Source: an uncultured Bacilli bacterium (GTDB lineage: Bacteria; Bacillota_I; Bacilli_A; RF39; UBA660). Taken from it: a DNA stretch of 54,977 bases. Of this stretch, positions 1 to 7,520 are shown piece after piece (within the stretch, counting starts at the first letter, position 1; the number at the start of each line of letters is the position of its first letter). Where the stretch lies: positions 1 through 54,977 of the forward strand of contig CAKOJJ010000005.1 in NCBI GenBank assembly GCA_934089275.1, given 5' to 3'. Under the pieces are notes generated by a model. It saw nothing but the letters and a program-made list of their open reading frames with translations, was not told the origin of the DNA and searched no databases. The translations under genes and the position numbers were made by a program.

Positions 1-67
1 CCAAAACCCTGAATATTTAGCCTCTAGTTGGAAGTGATAAGCATCTTTCTCTGCTTCTCGATTGGTT

Positions 68-95
68 ATTATATATACTTAATTTTTCTTGTCAA
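68..95 (-). promoter_or_regulatory. Strong sigma-A-type promoter firing off the left edge
   Basis: On the minus strand a -35 TTGACA (90-95) is separated by 16 bp from a -10 TATAAT (68-73), so transcription would start near 61 and leave the window. The first 60 transcribed bases have no start codon with a ribosome binding site, so the product (long leader or structured RNA) lies beyond the edge. A minus-strand frame is open across 1-78 but has no ATG. Confidence 0.55.
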
Positions 96-100
96 TAAAC

Positions 101-118
101 TCGACAAATGTCGACAAA
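101..118 (-). promoter_or_regulatory. Tandem Spo0A-box-like repeats or a palindromic operator
   Basis: On the minus strand TTTGTCGA occurs twice, exactly 10 bp apart, directly upstream of the -35 of the edge promoter. The Spo0A box consensus is TGTCGAA, and these read TGTCGAC and TGTCGAG (6 of 7 each). The same bases also form an inverted repeat, TCGACA-AA-TGTCGA, so another dimeric regulator is possible. Assignment to Spo0A is inference, helped by sporulation genes elsewhere in the window. Confidence 0.35.
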
Positions 119-139
119 ATTAGAACCTAAAAAAAATAA

Positions 140-165
140 AAGAAGTAGGTTTTACCCTACTTCTT
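140..165 (-). terminator. Terminator of lon
   Basis: Inverted repeat AGAAGTAGG (141-149) / CCTACTTCT (156-164), followed on the minus strand by a T-rich run. The lon stop codon (157-159) lies inside the stem. Confidence 0.8.
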
Positions 166-2457
166 ATTTGTAAATAAATCATCAAATATTACTTCATAAT
201 TATTAACACATATAATTTCAATACCTGATTTTATGTAATCTGGAAGATACTCGATTTCACGCTTATTTTGTTCTGGAATATAAACTGTTTTAAATCCTTG
301 ATTATATGCTCCAATAAGTTTTTCTTTTATTCCACCCACTTTATAAATATCACCATGTAAAGTAATTTCTCCAGTAAAGCAAATACTACGATCAATTTTT
401 TTACCTAAAAGCAAAGATATTATAGATGTTGTAAAAGCAACTCCTCCACTTGTTCCATCTTTTTTTATACTTGTTAATGCATTGATATTTATATCATTTG
501 CATTTAATAGTTTTTTGTCTATTCCAAATGATTTCAAATTAGAAATAATATACGTATAGGCAATATTTACACTTTCTAATGTTGTTTCTGCTATATTTCC
601 AGTTAAATTCAATTTTCCTGAACCAGGAGTTAAAATAGCTTCAATCGGAATAACTTTTCCTCCTAAAGGGGTTACTCCTAAAGTATTTACCGTACCCGGA
701 TAATTAGTTATTGCTTGTTCTTTCATATCATATTTAACCGGACCTAAAACATTTGTTACTAAAGATTTAGTTATAGAAGATATATCACTTTCATTGATGA
801 TTATATGTCTTACTATTTTTCTCAATATTCTTTCTAAATTACGAGCACCAGCTTCTTTTGTATAGTAATTAATAATAAAAGATAAAACTTCATCACTTAT
901 TTTATATTTCTTAGTATTATATTCCTTAAATATAATTGGTAACAAATATTTTTTTGCAATATCTATTTTTTCTTTTTCAGTATAACTATTAATATTAATT
1001 ATCTCTAGACGATCCTTTAATGCTGGTGGAATATCTTTAATGTCATTTGCTGTAAGAATAAATATTATTTTAGATAAGTCGAATGGTTCTTCAATATAAT
1101 TATCAATAAATGTATGATTTTGATTTTGATCTAAGATATCTAAAAGTATTGAAGCTGGATCTCCTTTATAATCACATACCATTTTATCAATTTCATCAAT
1201 TAATATAACTGGATTTTGAGTTCCACATTTTTTTATTCCTTGAATTATTTTTCCAGGAGATGAACCAAGATATGTTCTTTTATGTCCAACAAGTTCACTT
1301 GCGTCATTTAATCCACCAACGCTTATCTTATAAAATTTACGATTTAAAGCATCACTTAAAGACATTCCAAAAGTGGTTTTACCTACTCCTGGTGGACCTA
1401 CTAAGCATATAATTGGAGCATTAATATCAGGATTATTTTTTTTGATTGCTAAAAACTCTAAAATACGTGTTTTTACTTCTTCTAATCCAAAATGTTTTGA
1501 ATCCATATGTTTCTTTACTTTATTCAAATCAGTTTCATCTTCACTTAAAACTCCCCAAGGAAGAGAAATTACTGTTTGTAAATAATTTCTTATGACAGAA
1601 GAATCTGGATTGGCATCGTTTGTATATGAATATCTTTTTAATTCATCTAATAGTTTATTTCTACTAGTTTCGTTTATTGGTAAAGATTGAATCTTTTCTT
1701 CAAATTCACTTACTTCTTTATTTTTATCGACACTTATTCCTAATTCAGCATTTAATTTTTCTATCTTTTGTTTAATTAAAAATTCACGTTGTTCTTTTTC
1801 ATATTTTGCTCTTAATTCATCATCTATTTTAGTTTCAATATTAGTTATTTCAAGTTCTAAACTTATGTCTTTTATCAAAGATTTTGCTCTTTCCATTGTA
1901 TCAAAGGTATTAATATAAGATATTTTCTTTTTTTGATCAAAAGGCATAAAGTTAGTTACTATATCTACAAGCATATCTAAATCTGAGATATTGTTTATTG
2001 TACTGGCAATACTATTTGAAGTACGAGGATTAATTTCAATATATTTAGATACTAATTTTTTTATTCTACGACTTAAAGCTAGAGATTTTTTTTCATCAAA
2101 TGATATTGTTTCAGACTTTTTTATGCTAGCTTCCAAAATATTCTTATAAACTTCATGATTTTTATAACCATCAACTTGAACACGATTTAAACCAACTAAT
2201 ATTATACGATAATTGCCATTAGGAAGTTCCATTTTAGCTTTAATCTTTGTTAAAACTCCAATGTCTGGTAAGTCTTTAAAAGATGGCGATGAATCTAAAG
2301 CGTCTTTAGGACAAATAACTAATAATTTAGATTCATAACTTTCTTCTGATAAATCAACAATTTTTTTACTAAGTTCAATATTAAGTTCAATTCGAACTTC
2401 TTGATAAGGAAGAATTATGAGTTTTTTTATCATTAATACTGGTAAGTTTTGGTTCAT
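157..2457 (-). CDS. lon: ATP-dependent protease Lon
   Basis: Cytoplasmic AAA+ serine protease that unfolds and degrades misfolded and regulatory proteins. Of the 766 residues, about 1-200 form the N-terminal substrate domain, followed by a coiled coil (about 205-245). The AAA+ module has Walker A GPPGVGKTT at 354-362 and Walker B ILIDEID at about 418-424. The C-terminal protease domain has the Ser-Lys dyad at Ser670 (DGTSGG) and Lys711 (GGIKEK). Length is normal for the family. The motif around the serine is usually DGPSAG, so two flanking positions vary while the dyad is kept. AGGAGGT precedes the ATG. The gene is monocistronic, with its own promoter and a terminator at the stop codon. Confidence 0.96.
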   Translation of the reverse strand: MNQNLPVLMIKKLIILPYQEVRIELNIELSKKIVDLSEESYESKLLVICPKDALDSSPSFKDLPDIGVLTKIKAKMELPNGNYRIILVGLNRVQVDGYKNHEVYKNILEASIKKSETISFDEKKSLALSRRIKKLVSKYIEINPRTSNSIASTINNISDLDMLVDIVTNFMPFDQKKKISYINTFDTMERAKSLIKDISLELEITNIETKIDDELRAKYEKEQREFLIKQKIEKLNAELGISVDKNKEVSEFEEKIQSLPINETSRNKLLDELKRYSYTNDANPDSSVIRNYLQTVISLPWGVLSEDETDLNKVKKHMDSKHFGLEEVKTRILEFLAIKKNNPDINAPIICLVGPPGVGKTTFGMSLSDALNRKFYKISVGGLNDASELVGHKRTYLGSSPGKIIQGIKKCGTQNPVILIDEIDKMVCDYKGDPASILLDILDQNQNHTFIDNYIEEPFDLSKIIFILTANDIKDIPPALKDRLEIININSYTEKEKIDIAKKYLLPIIFKEYNTKKYKISDEVLSFIINYYTKEAGARNLERILRKIVRHIIINESDISSITKSLVTNVLGPVKYDMKEQAITNYPGTVNTLGVTPLGGKVIPIEAILTPGSGKLNLTGNIAETTLESVNIAYTYIISNLKSFGIDKKLLNANDININALTSIKKDGTSGGVAFTTSIISLLLGKKIDRSICFTGEITLHGDIYKVGGIKEKLIGAYNQGFKTVYIPEQNKREIEYLPDYIKSGIEIICVNNYEVIFDDLFTNKK

Positions 2458-2484
2458 AATTGTACCTCCTTAAATATGCTTTTT

Positions 2485-2513
2485 ATTATAGATTTTTTTT
2501 GCTTTTTTGTAAA
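2485..2513 (-). promoter_or_regulatory. Promoter of lon
   Basis: Minus-strand TTTACA (2508-2513), 17 bp spacer, TATAAT (2485-2490), about 28 bp upstream of the lon start codon. No CIRCE element or other repeat overlaps it. Confidence 0.65.
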
Positions 2514-2600
2514 GAAAAAATGAATAAAAATCGATATTTAAAGAATATTTAATAATCTTAAAAACTCACATCTAAATATAATAATTTTGTATAAAGATTC

Positions 2601-2629
2601 TTGTGTGTCGTACAGTTGTTTACTATAAT
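2601..2629 (+). promoter_or_regulatory. Promoter of the small hydrophobic peptide gene
   Basis: TTGTGT (2601-2606), 17 bp spacer, perfect TATAAT (2624-2629). Start predicted near 2636, giving a leader of about 59 nt before the ATG at 2695. Confidence 0.65.
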
Positions 2630-2694
2630 GTTTTTAGGAACATTTAATAAGTTGGGTGATTTGCCTATCTTCTAAAAAGAAGGAAGGCGATATA

Positions 2695-2778
2695 ATGAGT
2701 AAGAAAGATTTTTTAATCTTATCTCTAATCATTTTGATTTTCCTCTTAGTATTATTACTATTTATAGTGTTAATCTAA
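2695..2778 (+). CDS. Small hydrophobic peptide, candidate type I toxin
   Basis: A 27-codon gene. The peptide starts MSKKDF and continues as one unbroken run of about 20 Leu/Ile/Val/Phe residues, a single short transmembrane helix with a positive N-terminus, as in TxpA-, Ldr- and Fst-type toxins, although I recognise no family. Translation signals are strong: AGGAAGG about 7 nt before ATG. That Shine-Dalgarno sequence can be masked by a hairpin, CTTCT (2669-2673) with AGAAG (2678-2682), extended by GCC (2663-2665) with GGC (2686-2688). Two leader blocks pair with two blocks in the 3' untranslated region: 2637-2648 with 2849-2860, and 2650-2662 with 2783-2795. A convergent antisense RNA is predicted over the 3' end. 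Occluded translation start, end-to-end pairing and a 3'-overlapping antisense RNA resemble type I toxin messages. Toxicity is inference. Confidence 0.7.
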   Translation: MSKKDFLILSLIILIFLLVLLLFIVLI

Positions 2779-2785
2779 AAAAAAA

Positions 2786-2813
2786 TCACCTAACTCAGCG
2801 ATGATTTAGGTGA
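2786..2813 (-). terminator. Terminator of the antisense RNA
   Basis: Stem TCACCTAA (2786-2793) / TTAGGTGA (2806-2813), a C/T mismatch, a further TCA/TGA and a GCGA tetraloop. On the minus strand an eight-base T-run follows. On the plus strand no T-run follows, so it ends only the antisense transcript. Confidence 0.75.
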
Positions 2814-2827
2814 AATCAAAAATATAA

Positions 2828-2866
2828 GGCAACACTCAACATGCTACTATTGAATGTTCCTTTTTT
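2828..2866 (+). terminator. Terminator of the hydrophobic peptide mRNA
   Basis: Imperfect stem GG-AACA-TCAA (2828-2839) / TTGA-TGTT-CC (2850-2860) with one bulge and one mismatch, followed by six T. Its right arm also pairs for 12 bp (one wobble) with the mRNA leader at 2637-2648. Confidence 0.65.
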
Positions 2867-2894
2867 ATTGTATGCAAGTTTTCTTGACATATTC

Positions 2895-2923
2895 ATAATA
2901 TCATAAAAGAAACTTTTTAACAA
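2895..2923 (-). promoter_or_regulatory. Promoter of the antisense RNA
   Basis: Minus-strand TTGTTA (2918-2923), 17 bp spacer, TATTAT (2895-2900). Start expected near 2888. No minus-strand protein gene follows before the terminator at 2786-2813. Confidence 0.55.
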
Positions 2924-2942
2924 GTAGCGTTTATTTAATAAA

Positions 2943-2972
2943 AAAGGAAATAACTTTTCAGCTATTTCCTTT
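2943..2972 (-). terminator. Terminator of the cca-dnaD-nth operon
   Basis: AAAGGAAATA (2943-2952) pairs with TATTTCCTTT (2963-2972), then a T-rich run on the minus strand. It overlaps the nth stop codon. Confidence 0.8.
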
Positions 2973-3588
2973 AATTGTTCTTTTTATAATATTGACATTT
3001 ATCTTTAAACGGACATATATCACACGTTGGATTTTTACTTTTGCATATGTTTCTACCAAACATTAAAAGTTCAAGATGCAATTTTCTAAAATCATAACCA
3101 GAAAAAAATTTCATTAGTTTATTTTCAACTGTTAATATATCATCAGTTTCAGAAGCAATACCTAAACGTTTGGCAACTCGTGCTACATGAGTATCGACAG
3201 CTAAAGCTTGTTCTCCAAATAATTCTGATAATACAACATTTGCAGTTTTGTGTCCAACTCCAGGTAAACTTTCTAAAAATTCGCGATCATTGGGAACTTT
3301 ACCTCCAGTTTTTTCTACCAAAGTTTTAGCTATGCCAATCGCATTTTTAGCTTTTACTTTCATTCCACAAGGACTTACAATTTTTAATACATCACTTTCA
3401 CTTGCTTCAGCTAAAGTATATAAATTATATTTTTCAAATAACTTTGAAGTAACTTTATTAACAGTTATATCTGTTGTTTGAGCAGAAAGCATTACAGCAA
3501 TCAATAATTCATAATCTTTATTATAATTTAGTGGACATTCTACTTCTCCAATAAGGCTTTCAATTTCTCTAATTATATCTTTATTCAT
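2971..3588 (-). CDS. nth: Endonuclease III (DNA glycosylase/AP lyase)
   Basis: Base-excision repair enzyme that removes oxidised pyrimidines and cleaves the abasic strand. The 205 residues hold the helix-hairpin-helix LPGVGHKTAN with catalytic Lys114, the aspartate of AVDTHVARV (Asp132), and a C-terminal 4Fe-4S loop C-x6-C-x2-C-x5-C (Cys182, 189, 192, 198). All key residues are present. The start overlaps the end of dnaD by 8 nt, implying translational coupling. The dnaD-nth pairing is conserved in Bacillota. Confidence 0.96.
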   Translation of the reverse strand: MNKDIIREIESLIGEVECPLNYNKDYELLIAVMLSAQTTDITVNKVTSKLFEKYNLYTLAEASESDVLKIVSPCGMKVKAKNAIGIAKTLVEKTGGKVPNDREFLESLPGVGHKTANVVLSELFGEQALAVDTHVARVAKRLGIASETDDILTVENKLMKFFSGYDFRKLHLELLMFGRNICKSKNPTCDICPFKDKCQYYKKNN

Positions 3589-4225
3589 CCTCTAACCAAT
3601 TATAAGAGAAAAGTTCAGGTGTGCTTTCATCCTCTTTTTTAAATGAAGATCTAACATCACTTGCGCTTTTATATCCTTTTTCTTTCCAAGATAATAGTAT
3701 TTTATCAATATATCGTAAACTTTTAACTCCATTAAAGATTGCTTCTTTTAAAGCTTCGCTTATAAGTTCTTCGCTTATACCACTGCGAATCCATTCATTG
3801 ATTATTTCATATTCCATTGGACTTAATGGACGTACAAATTCCTTTTCAAATAAAGTAAACAAATTAGTTTTTTCGCTTTTTTTGTGTTCTCTTGTTATAT
3901 CAGTAGTTACACTTTTAATTATATTATCTAAATTTATTACTTCATGTACTAAACCGTTGCCATCTTTCTTCATTGTTATCTCAATTAAATTAATCGCGAT
4001 TAACTTAGTATATGATTCCATGATTGCTTCTTCATTTAGATATGTATATTTTTTTATATTGTCAATATTCAAAGTTGGTTCTTCTTGATTAGTAAAATAA
4101 AGAAGTAATATAAAATCATTTAAATTTAAATTCAAAGATACGGCTACTTTTAAAAGATAACTTTTTACAATAAAATCTTTTTCTTTTAAAGTATTAAATA
4201 CTAAATCATTCATAGTTACCTCCAA
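3581..4225 (-). CDS. dnaD: Replication initiation protein DnaD
   Basis: Primosomal protein that helps remodel DnaA-bound origins and load the replicative helicase. In 214 residues it has an N-terminal winged-helix domain (about 1-110) and the C-terminal DnaB_2 domain (about 125-200), recognisable from FEKEFVRPLSPMEYE and the motif SLRYIDKILLSW. The annotated ATG follows a GGAGGT-like site and skips an upstream in-frame GTG. It overlaps cca upstream by 10 nt and nth downstream by 8 nt, so the three form one operon. Confidence 0.92.
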   Translation of the reverse strand: MEVTMNDLVFNTLKEKDFIVKSYLLKVAVSLNLNLNDFILLLYFTNQEEPTLNIDNIKKYTYLNEEAIMESYTKLIAINLIEITMKKDGNGLVHEVINLDNIIKSVTTDITREHKKSEKTNLFTLFEKEFVRPLSPMEYEIINEWIRSGISEELISEALKEAIFNGVKSLRYIDKILLSWKEKGYKSASDVRSSFKKEDESTPELFSYNWLEDE

Positions 4226-5304
4226 TTCTTTATGATATATTGTTTTATATCTTCATAATCATTTTTTAATGTATTCGTTAAAACACACATTTCAATGTCT
4301 TTGATAATATCTTTTACTTTCTTACTTGGTTTTAAATCCAAAGTTTTCATAACATCAATTCCAGAAAATTTTAAATCTTTACCTGAATATATTGGCAAAT
4401 TTTTATACATATCACTTATATAGCTTTTAGAAATACCAAGAATTTCTCCGGCTATAATGCAAGGATATAAACCACATTCATATAGAGTTATATTATCAAT
4501 AGTTCCATATTTTAGTATTTTACTTATACATTCGATAATTTTTCGTTCACTTTTAGGAAATGGATAATTATTATTATACTCTATTTGAGCCCATATTCCC
4601 GCTTGGTTCGAACAAGGTACAACTACATCATAGTTTATCTCTAAAACATCAAGAATATCAAGTTCTTTCAAAAGTGCTAAACCTTTTTCATAATTATTGT
4701 TTTTAAATATTAAATCAAGTTCGCTTTTCTTTCTTTCATAACTTAAGGAAGAAATAAGTTGTTTATTTAACTTTATGTATCTATAAAGATTCTCTTCAAG
4801 TTCGAAATCTAGTTTTGAAGCAAAACGAATTGCTCTTAACATTCTTAAAGGATCTTCTACCATTTTTTCATTAATATCGCCAATAACTCTTATAACTTTA
4901 TTGTTTATATCATTTATGCCATCAACAAGGTCAATTACTTTTCCTGTAGAATCCATATATAAACCATTAATAGTGAAATCTCTTCTTAAAACATCTTCTT
5001 CTTTTGATTCAATAAAATCATAATCAACTGGTTTTCTTCCAACATATTTGATATCACGTCTAAATGTTGTTATGTCATAGTTATATAAACTATCTTTAAA
5101 ACTAATGCTTCCATAAGCATCTTCACTTCCATTTGTTAAATCAAAAAGTTCTTTTATTTCTTTTGGTTTTGCTGAGGTAGATATATCAACATCAAAGGTT
5201 TCGTTTCCAAGTATATAATCTCTTACATACCCACCAACTATGTAGGCATCATATCCATTGTCTTCAAGTGTTGATAAAACTTTTTTTATACGCATATTTA
5301 TCAT
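4216..5304 (-). CDS. cca: CCA tRNA nucleotidyltransferase
   Basis: Adds or repairs the 3' CCA of tRNAs. The class II nucleotidyltransferase head carries GGYVRD (about 24-29), the metal-binding DVD of FDVDIST, and RRDFTINGLYMD. The neck follows with EDPLRMLRAIRFA. At 362 residues it is slightly shorter than the Bacillus enzyme, in the C-terminal body and tail. The gene is useful here because not all tRNAs need encode CCA, although the tRNAs in this window do (tRNA-Lys is cut at the edge). GGTG lies close to the ATG. First gene of the cca-dnaD-nth operon. Confidence 0.94.
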   Translation of the reverse strand: MINMRIKKVLSTLEDNGYDAYIVGGYVRDYILGNETFDVDISTSAKPKEIKELFDLTNGSEDAYGSISFKDSLYNYDITTFRRDIKYVGRKPVDYDFIESKEEDVLRRDFTINGLYMDSTGKVIDLVDGINDINNKVIRVIGDINEKMVEDPLRMLRAIRFASKLDFELEENLYRYIKLNKQLISSLSYERKKSELDLIFKNNNYEKGLALLKELDILDVLEINYDVVVPCSNQAGIWAQIEYNNNYPFPKSERKIIECISKILKYGTIDNITLYECGLYPCIIAGEILGISKSYISDMYKNLPIYSGKDLKFSGIDVMKTLDLKPSKKVKDIIKDIEMCVLTNTLKNDYEDIKQYIIKNWR

Positions 5305-5343
5305 ATTTCACCACTAATACAATTATATCAATGGTAATATAAA

Positions 5344-5369
5344 AAGTCCACGTCATTTGACATGAACTT
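5344..5369 (-). terminator. Terminator of the ABC exporter gene
   Basis: An 11-bp stem with two G-U pairs, AAGTCCACGTC (5344-5354) / GACATGAACTT (5359-5369), loop of four, T-run on the minus strand. The stop codon (5368-5370) starts in the stem. Confidence 0.75.
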
Positions 5370-7089
5370 ACATTTCGCTTTTGTATAAATTTTTGTAATA
5401 ATCACATGACGATAAAAGTTGTTTATGTGTACCTCTAGCAATAACTTTACCCTTATCAATTACATAGATAACATCAGCATCTATTATTGTTGATAGTCTA
5501 TGAGCAACAATTACAACTGTGTGATCCTTAACTAAATTATCAATTGATTTCTTGATAAATTCTTGTGAGTTATTGTCAAGGGCACTTGTCGCTTCATCAA
5601 ATAAAATTATTTTAGAATTTTTAGCAAGAGTTCTAGCGATTGCTAGTCTTTGCTTTTGACCACCGGATAAATTAACTCCACCTTCGCCTAATAAAGTATC
5701 ATACTTTTTAGGTAATGATTCAATATATTCATCTAAATAAGCTTCTTTAATATATTTTTTAACATCTTTTAATTTAATATTTTCATCAATTATTTTAAAG
5801 TTTTCTAAAATAGTTCTATTAAATATAAAAGGATCTTGCCTAATTATCGAAACATTCTTTCTAAGGCATTCTTCACTTATATCCAAAATATTTATCCCAT
5901 CAATTAAAATAGTACCAGTTTTTGCATCAAATAATCTCGTTATTAAGTTAAATAAAGTTGATTTACCTTGGCCGCTTGCACCAACTATGGCAACTTTTTT
6001 GTTTGGTTTGATTACTAAATTAAAATCATCTAAAACTTTTTCTTCGTTTGGATAAGCAAAAGATACATCTTTGAATTCGATTGTTCCTTTCATATCCTTA
6101 ATATTTGTATTTCCAAAAACTACATCATCAAATTTTTTGTTTTCAAGTATTTCATTTACTCTATCTAATGAAACACTTACTTTTTGATAAGTTTGAGTAA
6201 AGTCATTTAAGCATTCAATAAACCACATATATCTATATATATAATAAGTCATTGCAATAAAGAAAGTTAAAGTTATTTGTTTGTAATAAAGTAATATTAT
6301 ACAAACTATAAACGTTCCGACTTCTAAAGTTGTTTTTAAAAAGCTAACGATAATATTAAAGCGAGTTTCAAGATTAATTTCTTTTTTAGATATTTTAAAT
6401 ATATCTCCTATACTCTTTTTAGCGTTTGTAATTAATTGATCTTTTATACCTAATGTTTTTATCTCTCTTATTCCTCTAATAGATTCATTTGCTAAAGAAG
6501 TAAAAGTATCTTGACTTGCTTTTCTTTCTTTATGAGCATCTTTTAATAATGGAGTATATTTCTTTATAATAAAATATAATATAATTAAAAATGCGATTAA
6601 GATTAACCCAACTATCCAAGAATTAAAAAATACATAAACCAAAATTACTAAAGCCGTAACTATCGATGAAATCATATTAATCATTTTACCAAATGTAAAT
6701 GATAAGGAATCTGTATCATTCGTAATTCTATTAATAATTTCACCGCTGGACATTTCTTCAAAAGCCACTGCTGGTAAATTAAGAGCTTTCTTATACGTAT
6801 TGAAACCTAGTACTCTTGTAAGTTTACTTTCTATCTTTAAAAGCATAGAGTTTGCAAGACCAGAAAGGATTGTCCCGATAAAAACACCAATAAAGAAATA
6901 CATAGTTAAATACATAATTGCTAACTTAGCATTCGAATTAGTTATAGCTTCTACTGCTGCTCCATTTAAATATCCTGTAAAAATACCGGCTAATCCACAT
7001 AAAAATATAAGTATTCCCGAAACAACCAACTTCCATTTATCTTCTTTTATCAATTTAATTATTGGAACCCATTTTTTTAATAGTTTCAT
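5368..7089 (-). CDS. ABC transporter, fused permease and ATPase (exporter type)
   Basis: Half-transporter of 573 residues. About 1-320 is a six-helix ABC transporter type 1 membrane domain. About 335-573 is the nucleotide-binding domain with Walker A GASGQGKST, signature LSGGQKQR, Walker B IILFDEATSALD and the switch histidine in VIVAHRLST. It should act as a homodimer in the cytoplasmic membrane; the cargo (drug, lipid or peptide) cannot be told. It is monocistronic, with its own consensus promoter and terminator. It lacks the C39 peptidase seen in the transporter at 7.8-9.8 kb, so the two have different roles. GGAGGT precedes the ATG. Confidence 0.92.
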   Translation of the reverse strand: MKLLKKWVPIIKLIKEDKWKLVVSGILIFLCGLAGIFTGYLNGAAVEAITNSNAKLAIMYLTMYFFIGVFIGTILSGLANSMLLKIESKLTRVLGFNTYKKALNLPAVAFEEMSSGEIINRITNDTDSLSFTFGKMINMISSIVTALVILVYVFFNSWIVGLILIAFLIILYFIIKKYTPLLKDAHKERKASQDTFTSLANESIRGIREIKTLGIKDQLITNAKKSIGDIFKISKKEINLETRFNIIVSFLKTTLEVGTFIVCIILLYYKQITLTFFIAMTYYIYRYMWFIECLNDFTQTYQKVSVSLDRVNEILENKKFDDVVFGNTNIKDMKGTIEFKDVSFAYPNEEKVLDDFNLVIKPNKKVAIVGASGQGKSTLFNLITRLFDAKTGTILIDGINILDISEECLRKNVSIIRQDPFIFNRTILENFKIIDENIKLKDVKKYIKEAYLDEYIESLPKKYDTLLGEGGVNLSGGQKQRLAIARTLAKNSKIILFDEATSALDNNSQEFIKKSIDNLVKDHTVVIVAHRLSTIIDADVIYVIDKGKVIARGTHKQLLSSCDYYKNLYKSEM

Positions 7090-7135
7090 AATTTACCTCC
7101 TTAATATCGTAATATTTCCTTTTAATTCATTTAAA

Positions 7136-7164
7136 AGTATATAGACATATTTTTACAATGTCAA
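7136..7164 (-). promoter_or_regulatory. Promoter of the ABC exporter
   Basis: Minus-strand TTGACA (7159-7164), 17 bp spacer, TATACT (7136-7141), about 45 bp upstream of the start codon. Confidence 0.75.
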
Positions 7165-7245
7165 ATTTTTTTACAAATTTCATATAATATTCATGGTATT
7201 TTCATTTTAGAATAGTATCATCTTAGTTAGAAAAGGAAGTGATAT

Positions 7246-7470
7246 ATGAAGATAACGATATTAGGTAAAAACAAGTTAATTAAAAGAGAATTAAAAAACA
7301 TTATTAACGATTTAAAACTTACCGACGTTGAAATTATAAACAACGAAAATAATAAGTATAATATAAAATATACCTCTGCTATTATCATAGATAACGTTTT
7401 AATTGATGACGCAAATGATTTATCTTATAATGAAATGAAAAACGTTATTTATCAATTTATAGAAACATAA
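7246..7470 (+). CDS. Small protein with a thioredoxin-like pattern but no cysteines
   Basis: 74 residues starting MKITILGKNKLIKREL. Strand, helix, strand, two further strands and a final helix follow the order of the short thioredoxin-fold 'redox-active disulfide protein 2' family, including a mid-protein segment SAIIIDNVLID that resembles the usual PALVINGKV. The CxxC expected near residues 8-13 is replaced by GKNKLI and there are no cysteines, so disulfide exchange is excluded. The fold call is my inference. GGAAGTG precedes the ATG. It stands alone between divergent exporter and bacteriocin genes. Confidence 0.6.
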   Translation: MKITILGKNKLIKRELKNIINDLKLTDVEIINNENNKYNIKYTSAIIIDNVLIDDANDLSYNEMKNVIYQFIET

Positions 7471-7488
7471 AATTCGACTTACGTACTT

Positions 7489-7520
7489 AAAAAGGAACTT
7501 TAACCCAAGTTCCTTTTTTT
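7489..7520. terminator. Terminator between the small gene and the bacteriocin operon
   Basis: AAAGGAACTT (7491-7500) / AAGTTCCTTT (7507-7516) with a T-run on the plus strand and a shorter one on the minus strand. It can end the gene at 7246-7470 and probably also the convergent bacteriocin operon. Confidence 0.8.

Larger units (their letters stand above)
2777..2888 (-). ncRNA. Predicted antisense RNA (candidate antitoxin)
   Basis: A minus-strand transcript of about 110 nt is predicted from a promoter at 2895-2923 to a terminator hairpin at 2786-2813 with its T-run at 2777-2784. It contains no credible reading frame. It is fully complementary to the last roughly 90 nt of the peptide mRNA. It also carries near copies of the mRNA leader blocks, so it could displace the leader from the mRNA 3' end and form a duplex for RNase III cleavage; rnc is present at 46 kb. 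The layout resembles txpA/RatA of Bacillus subtilis. Predicted from sequence only. Confidence 0.55.

Noticed and set aside
2884..2889. TTGACA on the plus strand after the small peptide locus
   Set aside because: No -10 at 16-18 bp and no plus-strand gene downstream before the nth terminator.
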